In this document: piece by piece, positions 16,022 to 20,926 of the stretch
How positions within the stretch are numbered: position 1 is the first letter of the stretch
How the letters are laid out: every line of letters begins with the position of its first letter
DNA from: a virus
Length of the DNA: 24,466 nt
Virus record (IMG/VR): IMGVR_UViG_3300008217_000091
Location: 1 to 24,466 of that record
Direction: 5' to 3' (one strand)
Position numbers and translations under genes: made by a program
Notes under the pieces: generated by a model
What the model was told of the DNA's origin: nothing
The model's input: the letters and a program-made list of their open reading frames with translations, nothing else
Databases searched by the model: none

Positions 16022-16582
16022 ATGACGACGAAAACAACAGAGAAAGTTACACACCAGTCAACCCCGAAGGGGTTGAAGAAACTGCTCCATGTCAAGTGGA
16101 CTGAGGGCAGGGAGTTACTACGTAACTCAAGACGCTTCGATGGCAAGGAAGGCTGGGAGCCAGTTAGTACCGTAGGTACTAGGGTGGTGTTTGACACTGA
16201 GTGGAAAGAGTACGGCGTTTATGTATACATAAACGAAAAACGCTACTACCCTGCCGATGCCTATCGGCAGGACAAGAGCGAAGCTCTTGAACTGGCTAAG
16301 AGCCTACGGCTCTGCTCCGACTTCACCGTCAGGGCAGCACCTTCGAAGAAGGTGACCAAGAAGGCAAAGCCTTCTTCGAAGAAGAAGCCAGTAGCCAAGA
16401 AGGCAACGTCACCGAAGGTGACGAAGAAGACAGCTACCAAGGCAAAGGCTTCACCGAAGGTGAAACCAGAAGCCAAGAAGGCTGTAGCCCGAAGGGCTAG
16501 GCATCAAAGGGGTCGAACTCCAACCCTTACAGGGTTGAGATTTGAGATCACAGCTAACAATCAAGTGAAATTTATCAGCTAG
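16022..16582 (+). CDS. Lysine-rich, histone-tail-like DNA-binding protein candidate, 186 aa
   Basis: The start ATG 16022 is chosen because AAGGAG lies seven bases upstream; an upstream in-frame ATG at 15941 has no ribosome-binding site. Residues about 1-100 look folded, with WTEGRELLRNSRRFDGKEGWEPVSTVGTRVVFDT, EYGVYVYINEKRYYPAD and an acidic helix. Residues about 105-160 are an Ala/Lys/Pro tail of the histone H1/HU type, with repeated KKxxKK, SPKV and TKKA units (about one third lysine). The final about 25 residues are again ordered (LTGLRFEITANNQVKF). Many tail units, such as the SPKV segments, are encoded by GAA-loop hairpins. A role in binding nucleic acid is inferred from charge. It is the first gene of the plus-strand block and is followed by a 29-base gap with a hairpin and a ribosome-binding site. 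Confidence 0.65.
   Translation: MTTKTTEKVTHQSTPKGLKKLLHVKWTEGRELLRNSRRFDGKEGWEPVSTVGTRVVFDTEWKEYGVYVYINEKRYYPADAYRQDKSEALELAKSLRLCSDFTVRAAPSKKVTKKAKPSSKKKPVAKKATSPKVTKKTATKAKASPKVKPEAKKAVARRARHQRGRTPTLTGLRFEITANNQVKFIS
16216..16235. repeat. 20-base perfect palindrome CGTTTATGTATACATAAACG
   Basis: This is the longest perfect even palindrome seen inside the field and is read through as coding sequence of the lysine-rich protein. Unlike its neighbours it is AT-rich and has no odd triloop. Confidence 0.8.
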
Positions 16583-16611
16583 TCACCCCGAAGGGGTGAA
16601 GGAGAGAAACC

Positions 16612-17565
16612 ATGAAAGCGAATCCGTTTAGTGCACCAAAGGTGCAGTACGACAACACGACCCAGACTTGGACATCGGACATTCCCACCGAAGGTGGGAT
16701 TGATCCGAAGAAGGGTGAATTGCTCAGCTTCGGTAATGGCAATGCAAAGCTGAAAGCTTTGAGGAAAGCAGCTTCAGCGAAGCTGAACGTGCCGATAGCT
16801 AGGGTAAGAATACTTACCCTCACCTTGCCAGCTGGTTGGAGTTGTCCCGGTGCCAACGAATGCTTAGCATTCGCCGACCCTGTGACTGGCAAGGTCTGGG
16901 ACAGTCCTGAACTAAAGTTCAGATGCTTCGAGGCCAGTGCTGAGAGATACGAGAACGTCAGGCAACAGAATTGGCACAACTTTAACCTACTCCGTAGGTT
17001 AACTGGGTCAAGTGCAATCTCAATCTCTATCCTTATCAGCGATAGCCTCATAGAGGCTACGAAGAAGTTCAAGTCCGATGACGTAGTCATCGTGAGAATC
17101 CATGTCGGTGGAGACTTCTACAGTACGAAGTACTTAGAAGGCTGGGCAATAGCCCTTCGGGCTACTCAGCTACCACAAAACGAATCGATGCCTAGGATTA
17201 TAGGCTATGCCTATACCAAATCACTGCACCATGTAGCGAAGCTACTGCGCGTACTCACCCTGCCTGAGAACTTCGTTCTCACAGCCAGTGAGGGTGGAAA
17301 ACACGACCACCTGATCCAGTCCCTAGAGGGACTGAAGTCAGTCAAGGTGGTCTTCAGCCCAGAGCAAGCCCAGTCCGAAGGACTGGAGATTGACCATGAC
17401 GATAGTCATGCAGTGTTCGGCAAAGAGTCCTTCGGACTCTTGATACATGGGACACAACCGAAGGGCAGTGAATCAGGTAAGGCCTTGTCTAGCCTAAAGG
17501 CTAGGGGTATCCAGTCTGGATACTCCGAAGCTGTACTCAAAGAGTACAGGGAAACTATCAACTAA
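16612..17565 (+). CDS. Phage Gp88-family protein, 317 aa
   Basis: The core resembles the phage 'gene product 88' family as I know it: RVRILTLTLPAGWSCPGANE, CLAFADPVTGKVWD, then FRCFEASAERYENVRQQNW, with C78, C84 and C105. A later part contains VVIVRIHVGGDFYSTKYLEGW and IIGYAYTKSLHHVAKLL, then FVLTASEGGKHD. Mycobacteriophage and other phage members share the 'G-x-x-C-P-x-A-x-x-C' and 'F-R-C-x-A-x-S' blocks; their function is unknown. The cysteine spacing suggests metal or cluster binding. The start has AAGGAGAG directly after a GAA-loop hairpin (16583-16599). Nearly every 40 bases of this gene hold a hairpin, more than 20 in total, yet the reading frame is intact and the family motifs are preserved. 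Confidence 0.75.
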   Translation: MKANPFSAPKVQYDNTTQTWTSDIPTEGGIDPKKGELLSFGNGNAKLKALRKAASAKLNVPIARVRILTLTLPAGWSCPGANECLAFADPVTGKVWDSPELKFRCFEASAERYENVRQQNWHNFNLLRRLTGSSAISISILISDSLIEATKKFKSDDVVIVRIHVGGDFYSTKYLEGWAIALRATQLPQNESMPRIIGYAYTKSLHHVAKLLRVLTLPENFVLTASEGGKHDHLIQSLEGLKSVKVVFSPEQAQSEGLEIDHDDSHAVFGKESFGLLIHGTQPKGSESGKALSSLKARGIQSGYSEAVLKEYRETIN

Positions 17566-17597
17566 GTGCACCACGTAGTGGTGAAGGAGAAAAGAAC

Positions 17598-17840
17598 ATG
17601 AGTACGAAGTACTTCAAAAGTTTGGACGAGTCAGTTCCCGAAGGGAAACTGGTTCGACTGAAGGACGTTAAGAAGGGTGACTGGCTCAAGCGTAGCTTGA
17701 ATACTGGAAAGGTCTACCGACGATCTCACTACGTGAGAGATGGGGGATTCAAGCGGTACTCTTGCGATGATGTCGAAGACATCAGCCGTGAGATATTCCT
17801 GAAAGGTAGCACGATTGTGTGGGTCGGGTTTACATACTAG
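17598..17840 (+). CDS. Small conserved phage protein, 80 aa
   Basis: A Shine-Dalgarno AAGGAG lies ten bases before the ATG, right after the hairpin CACCAC-GTA-GTGGTG. The sequence is KGDWLKRSLNTGKVYRRSHYVRDGGFKRYSC, then DVEDISREIFLKGSTIVWVGFTY. The layout 'K-x-G-D-x-x-K-R ... V-Y-x-R-x-H-Y-x-R ... K-R-Y-x-C-x-D-x-x-D-I ... L-K-G-S-T-x-V-x-V-G-F' is one I know from small phage proteins of unknown function. It is basic in the middle and probably all-beta, and could bind RNA or DNA. There is no membrane segment. Confidence 0.7.
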   Translation: MSTKYFKSLDESVPEGKLVRLKDVKKGDWLKRSLNTGKVYRRSHYVRDGGFKRYSCDDVEDISREIFLKGSTIVWVGFTY

Positions 17841-17858
17841 CCTACGGCTAGGAAGGAG

Positions 17859-17879
17859 ATGCCTATGGTGACTAACTGA
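17859..17879 (+). other. Possible six-codon leader ORF (MPMVTN)
   Basis: The sequence GGAAGGAGATGCCTATGG sits just after hairpin CTAGCC-TAC-GGCTAG, in the same arrangement as the genes around it. ATG at 17859 or 17865 opens only four to six codons before TGA at 17877. It may be a leader peptide, or the remains of a gene lost downstream. An excellent ribosome-binding site with almost no frame is unusual. Confidence 0.35.
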
Positions 17880-17930
17880 TGACTGGCTAGGTACAAACAA
17901 GTGTGTCCCTTTGGGACAGGAGAATAAAAC

Positions 17931-18032
17931 ATGAACGAACTGATCAGTGAATTACTTGACAACGCCTACGGCGAAGTGAACATCAACGAAGTTGAGGTGG
18001 AGATAATTGCAGAATTTGAGACAGCTAAATAA
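17931..18032 (+). CDS. Very small acidic protein, 33 aa
   Basis: ATG 17931 is preceded by ACAGGAG with eight bases of spacing, directly after hairpin TGTCCC-TTT-GGGACA. The product is acidic and helical, beginning MNELISELLDNAYGEVNINE and ending EIIAEFETAK. Two short hairpins (17963-17973 and 17983-17995) lie inside it. It is too short to assign. Its start context and position in line with the other early genes make translation likely. Confidence 0.6.
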   Translation: MNELISELLDNAYGEVNINEVEVEIIAEFETAK

Positions 18033-18070
18033 CTAACGTCCCGAAGGGACAAACAACTGGAGTGTAAATC

Positions 18071-18208
18071 ATGAGCGAACTATGCAAATTTTGTAACGAA
18101 GAATTCGCTGGGAATCATTGTCCCGATTGCTCCTGCTGTGAGTATGAGGACGGAGATTGCAAGAATGTCTACTGCGAAGCAGACCTGATAGACAGAGGAG
18201 AATGTTAA
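18071..18208 (+). CDS. Cysteine-rich mini-protein, 45 aa (zinc knuckle candidate)
   Basis: The protein starts MSELCKFCNEEFAGNHCPDC and continues SCCEYEDGDCKNVYCEADLIDRGEC. It has ten cysteines, including CxxC pairs at residues 5/8 and 17/20, enough for one or two zinc sites. It is acidic overall. CTGGAG precedes the ATG by eight bases, after hairpin GTCCC-GAA-GGGAC (18038-18050). The gene itself has none of the hairpins that fill its neighbours, and its stop is followed after one base by the palindrome at 18209. Confidence 0.65.
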   Translation: MSELCKFCNEEFAGNHCPDCSCCEYEDGDCKNVYCEADLIDRGEC

Positions 18209-18224
18209 GTAGGTGTACACCTAC
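18209..18224. repeat. 16-base palindrome GTAGGTGTACACCTAC
   Basis: A perfect palindrome containing the recurrent AGGTGTACACCT (18211-18222), placed immediately after the TAA of the 45-aa gene. Confidence 0.75.
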
Positions 18225-18260
18225 GAATAATCGGGGAGTGAAATAACAGTATCTAAATCA

Positions 18261-18308
18261 AGTGTGTTTCAGATGTACTCCCCTTAAGGGGGGTACATCA
18301 GAAACACT
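18261..18308. repeat. Large imperfect hairpin, right flank of the hairpin field
   Basis: Arms AGTGTGTTTC and GAAACACT, inner stem GATGTAC/GTACATC and core CCCCTTAAGGGG (18280-18291) pair over nearly the whole length with one mismatch and small bulges. It resembles the element at 15295-15348 in outer arms and core. No T-run follows. It lies upstream of promoter P2, so it might end the first early transcript or act as an operator. Confidence 0.7.
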
Positions 18309-18342
18309 AATTAAAACAGGAGAAATTGAACACGCTAATAGT

Positions 18343-18371
18343 TTGACATCCCCTTTAGGGGAGTGTATGCT
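18343..18371 (+). promoter_or_regulatory. Candidate early promoter P2 (TTGACA-17-TATGCT)
   Basis: TTGACA (18343-18348), 17 bases and TATGCT (18366-18371, 4/6) lie 55 bases before the proposed start of the metallopeptidase gene. The spacer contains the inverted repeat TCCCC-TTTA-GGGGA (18349-18362). The predicted transcript begins with another hairpin (TGTGC-ATTT-GCACA, 18382-18395). It shares TTTGACATCC with P1. Confidence 0.6.
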
Positions 18372-18425
18372 AAGTATCCGTTGTGCATTTGCACAGCCTC
18401 AACAAGTACAGGAGAACGTGGAGAA

Positions 18426-19361
18426 TTGGTTAAGAAAGCAGAGGTACTAGACGTAGAGAAAGTAGAGTTCACAGAAATCACACTGCCAAAGGAGCAGACT
18501 ATAAATATGTTGAAAGAAATTACAGCACCACCGACACCTAAGAAACCTCGCAAGGCCAACAAGAATGGCAAGCCCAAGACGGTCAAGAAAGGTAAGGTAA
18601 ATCCTATTCTTGATAAGGCCTCATTTAACGGTAAGTTAGAGGCCACCCTTACCAATCAAAAGATTGCACTTGAGACTGAGATTATGAGGATTGGTATCGC
18701 CACTATCAAACAACTCTGTAAAGAAGGGGGAGATGATGAGGGGATGGACATGATCAACATGGGCAAGTGGCACATCGTCCCTAACCTATCCACCACTGGG
18801 TCTAGAAAAGGCAACACTGATGCGGATAGTACAACCAAGGGTTACTACTGCCCTTCCACATCCACAGGACAATGGGTTGTTGATGGCATGGTTGGCAAGG
18901 AACTGACTATCAACTACTGGAACCTGCACAAGATGGGTGCTGAAGAATTTTTTAACTTTGTAGTCCATGAGTTTGTCCATGCCTACTCTGATCTCAGTGC
19001 CAAGACTGATAAGGATCGGGACTGTGCCAAAAACGGAGCACACAAGAAAAGGTTTGCTGATCTGTGTGCACAGGTAGATTGGATCGAGGCTATCCCAGCC
19101 AGTGGGTACGTCAAGATGACATCCCAAATCACTGACGAGGGTCGAAAGATGGTTAAGAAACTCAAGGTCAAGGCTCCCTCGATTGGTAAGACCCCGGCTC
19201 CTAAGAAACCCAAGGCCAAGAGGGTAAGTCTTGAGTGCAAGAACTGTGACCTCAAGGTCATGGTTCCCTTTGGTAAATGGGAGAAAGGTAAGGTAACTCT
19301 TAACTGCCTATGCCTTGGAAAGGAGAATGGGGTAGAGATGAAAGCCAACGTGATTGGCTAG
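18426..19361 (+). CDS. SprT-like zinc metallopeptidase, 311 aa
   Basis: TTG 18426 is the best start: it stands five bases after GGAGAACGTG, exactly where ATG stands in three later genes. A GTG at 18363 in the same frame lies inside the promoter. The first about 70 residues are basic and disordered (KKPRKANKNGKPKTVKKGK). The domain then carries the zinc motif HEFVH at residues 181-185 (FVVHEFVHAYSDL), with a likely third ligand H206 in GAHKKRFADLCAQ, as in phage SprT-like proteins where 'H-N/K-K-x-F' follows. The tail has a zinc ribbon, C271-x2-C274 and C294-x-C296. Human and phage SprT-type proteases act on DNA-bound proteins; the substrate here is unknown. Unlike the genes before it, this gene has no hairpin field. 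Confidence 0.75.
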   Translation: MVKKAEVLDVEKVEFTEITLPKEQTINMLKEITAPPTPKKPRKANKNGKPKTVKKGKVNPILDKASFNGKLEATLTNQKIALETEIMRIGIATIKQLCKEGGDDEGMDMINMGKWHIVPNLSTTGSRKGNTDADSTTKGYYCPSTSTGQWVVDGMVGKELTINYWNLHKMGAEEFFNFVVHEFVHAYSDLSAKTDKDRDCAKNGAHKKRFADLCAQVDWIEAIPASGYVKMTSQITDEGRKMVKKLKVKAPSIGKTPAPKKPKAKRVSLECKNCDLKVMVPFGKWEKGKVTLNCLCLGKENGVEMKANVIG

Positions 19362-19363
19362 AT

Positions 19364-19374
19364 AGGTGTACACC
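19364..19374. repeat. Palindrome GGTGTACACC after the metallopeptidase stop
   Basis: AGGTGTACACC begins three bases after the TAG at 19359-19361; the core GGTGTACACC (19365-19374) is symmetrical. It is followed by a GC-rich stem CCCCCTG/CAGGGGG (19377-19398) just before the Shine-Dalgarno of the next gene. Confidence 0.65.
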
Positions 19375-19420
19375 ACCCCCCTGTCATTTGGCAGGGGGTA
19401 ACTAGGAAGGAGAAAAGGAA

Positions 19421-19804
19421 TTGGCTTATCAAAGGAAAACAATCCGCAAAGCTCCAGAACATGTACGTCCCCTGATGAAGATCGCTAATGAACTGGATGT
19501 GCAGTTGAGAAGGTTGATGAAGGCAATCACATCACAGATTGAGATCGCAGAAATGTATCACGAGCAGGAAATTATGGTGCGGTTATTAAACCACCAGCTT
19601 TCAGAGGCTCGACAAGCAGTAGCCTCATCGACTAAGGAATATATTCAGGTTGACTCACCTGAAGAGCTAGAACTGGAAGGGATGCCTGACTTCGGGACAC
19701 GCAGTGCAGGAAACAACACAGGGTGCCTGTGCATGGGGGGATGGGTAGACCCTAGTCAATGTGATCACAACGGTAGTGATATGCAACAGGGAGAACGTGT
19801 ATAG
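19421..19804 (+). CDS. Hypothetical protein, 127 aa, coiled coil plus Cys tail
   Basis: The start is TTG 19421 with AAGGAG eight bases upstream, in the context GGAATTGG, which echoes the TTG start of the previous gene. Residues about 10-70 are helical with heptad-like leucines (RPLMKIANELDVQLRRLM, then MYHEQEIMVRLLNHQL). The C-terminal part is acidic and has CLCMGGWVDPSQCDH, which could bind a metal. Its last codons overlap the GGAGAACGTG cassette of the next gene, whose ATG follows the TAG directly. No family was recognised. Confidence 0.65.
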   Translation: MAYQRKTIRKAPEHVRPLMKIANELDVQLRRLMKAITSQIEIAEMYHEQEIMVRLLNHQLSEARQAVASSTKEYIQVDSPEELELEGMPDFGTRSAGNNTGCLCMGGWVDPSQCDHNGSDMQQGERV

Positions 19805-20152
19805 ATGACAGCGATTAAGACAGACCGCAAAATAGCTACAGCCATGATGGAAGTACACGCTAGTACTACTACTGTTTGGTATGAGGAGAGAGCGTTAAAG
19901 GATAGTCCCCTCTGGTACTGCTCTGCGTGTGGACTCCTCTGGGACAGGCAGTGGCAAGCTGAGCAGTGTGGTGATGGTACGTATCAAGAGTGCAATCCTG
20001 TTACGCATATCAAGCGTAACCACCGCACCTCGTTTCCCCAGTACTACGGTGGGTACGTAGAGAACAATGTATATAAACCATCCGCAACCTACATTAGAAA
20101 ATCCTATGGTCGGGTCAAGCTACCATTGGCGAATGGAGGTAGATATGAGTGA
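19805..20152 (+). CDS. Hypothetical protein, 115 aa, CxxC motif
   Basis: The gene starts with ATG directly after the previous stop, five bases behind GGAGAACGTG. The middle has WYCSACGLLWDRQWQAEQCGD, a zinc-finger-like pattern with C-x2-C and a later C, preceded by a charged N-terminal helix and followed by a basic Tyr-rich tail (YGGYVENNVYKPSATYIRKS). It overlaps the next start by eight bases. Function unknown; small early phage proteins with a single zinc finger are often host-takeover factors, but nothing here proves that. Confidence 0.62.
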   Translation: MTAIKTDRKIATAMMEVHASTTTVWYEERALKDSPLWYCSACGLLWDRQWQAEQCGDGTYQECNPVTHIKRNHRTSFPQYYGGYVENNVYKPSATYIRKSYGRVKLPLANGGRYE

Positions 20153-20429
20153 GACATTTAACACTACTAACGACCTCACAATCGAGTTCAGTGATGAGTA
20201 CAAATGGTATACCGTCTACGAGTTTGGAGTTTTCCCTCGTAGCTCTGTACTTGCTGGACAAACCATGAAAACCCATCGGGGTTCCTTCGATACCGTAGAG
20301 GAAGCCCAGACGGCTTACCCTCACGCTACGGTAGGATACCGTGACCCTCACAATACGTTCAACCACCTGCCAGACTATGAGATGTCAGCGCATGAGGAAG
20401 AACTATATTGGAACGGAGCCGATTACTAA
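20145..20429 (+). CDS. Hypothetical protein, 94 aa, acidic
   Basis: I choose ATG 20145, behind ATGGAGG at six bases; a longer frame from 20067 would lie fully inside the previous gene. The protein starts MSETFNTTNDLTIEFSDEYK and contains TVYEFGVFPRSSVLAG, then GSFDTVEEAQTAYPHATV and a very acidic end (EMSAHEEELYWNGADY). The 'F-x-T-V-E-E-A-x-x-A-Y-P' helix occurs in many small phage proteins. No catalytic residues are evident. Confidence 0.62.
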   Translation: MSETFNTTNDLTIEFSDEYKWYTVYEFGVFPRSSVLAGQTMKTHRGSFDTVEEAQTAYPHATVGYRDPHNTFNHLPDYEMSAHEEELYWNGADY

Positions 20430-20458
20430 CACCAAGTAGAAAAGGAGAACGTGAAGAG

Positions 20459-20926
20459 ATGAGCCACGAAGGAAATGATGCAGTCATTGACAGGAAAAGA
20501 GATGAACTGGAGGTTAATTATTGTGACTGCGGTAGCTATGACGAATGGCAACCGTCTGATACCAACGGCACTGAAGTGGAACCTGACATTCACTGGTCAG
20601 GCCACTACAAATGTATGAATTGTGGGAACGTAGAACTGCTTGTTAAGTTACTACTGTCAGTTACTGGTAGTCACGGTGAGCTAATGGTTAACAGTAATAC
20701 AGGAGAAATTCTCAAGCGTAGCATTGGGAAGTGCGACTGTACAGAATGTGAATCCTACCTGTCGTACCCGGAAATAGATAAATTTGATCTTACCGATGTA
20801 ACCGTCCCAATTTACTGGGACTCCAATGGTATTGGGTACATAGACATTGTCCGAATTGGATACTGGGAAAACAACGGTGAGTATGTACCCCCTGTCATTA
20901 TTACAAATGAAGGAGAACGTGAATAG
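20459..20926 (+). CDS. Hypothetical protein, 155 aa, two Cys pairs
   Basis: ATG 20459 stands five bases after GGAGAACGTG. The N-terminal half has CDCGSYDEW ... YKCMNCGNVELLVKLL, giving C-x-C and C-x2-C pairs that can form one zinc ribbon. A second CDCTEC lies in the middle, and the C-terminus is beta-rich and acidic (VTVPIYWDSNGIGYIDIVRIGYW). Ends with NEGERE, encoded by the cassette of the following gene. No family recognised. Confidence 0.62.
   Translation: MSHEGNDAVIDRKRDELEVNYCDCGSYDEWQPSDTNGTEVEPDIHWSGHYKCMNCGNVELLVKLLLSVTGSHGELMVNSNTGEILKRSIGKCDCTECESYLSYPEIDKFDLTDVTVPIYWDSNGIGYIDIVRIGYWENNGEYVPPVIITNEGERE

Larger units (their letters stand above)
15738..18050. repeat. Dense field of about 50 short hairpins, mostly GNA/TNC triloops
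   Basis: Perfect or nearly perfect inverted repeats (stems mostly 5-9 bp, a few of 4) begin, by eye, at 15738, 15780, 15872, 15907, 15947, 15996, 16058, 16112, 16165, 16216, 16251, 16273, 16299, 16338, 16371, 16407, 16450, 16485, 16521, 16583, 16632, 16683, 16745, 16769, 16801, 16857, 16907, 16982, 17043, 17076, 17122, 17150, 17199, 17233, 17265, 17317, 17370, 17395, 17423, 17489, 17507, 17531, 17569, 17601, 17632, 17686, 17724, 17768, 17837, 17904, 17963, 17983 and 18038. Most are 13-19 bases long. About 39 of these 53 have a three-base loop GAA, GTA or GGA, or the complement TTC, TAC or TCC, usually closed by C-G. Stem sequences differ, so this is conservation of structure, not of sequence. 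The field covers genes and gaps alike, fills about a third of the bases, and is absent from the 18071-18208 gene and from 18426 onward. For a given three-base loop, a perfect 6-bp stem is expected about once in 4096 positions by chance; more than 30 occur in 2.3 kb. Confidence 0.9.

Noticed and set aside
16261-17090. Open frames on the minus strand opposite the lysine-rich and Gp88 genes
   Set aside because: Shadow frames; inverted repeats keep both strands open, and the plus-strand proteins have ribosome-binding sites and family motifs.
15738-18050. The hairpin field as a CRISPR array or as a dispersed repeat family such as REP/BIME
   Set aside because: Stem sequences differ between hairpins and spacers are coding sequence of variable length; only the structure and loop recur.
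20067-20144. Upstream start for the 94-aa protein
   Set aside because: It would lie entirely within the previous gene in another frame and lacks a ribosome-binding site; ATG 20145 has GGAGG.
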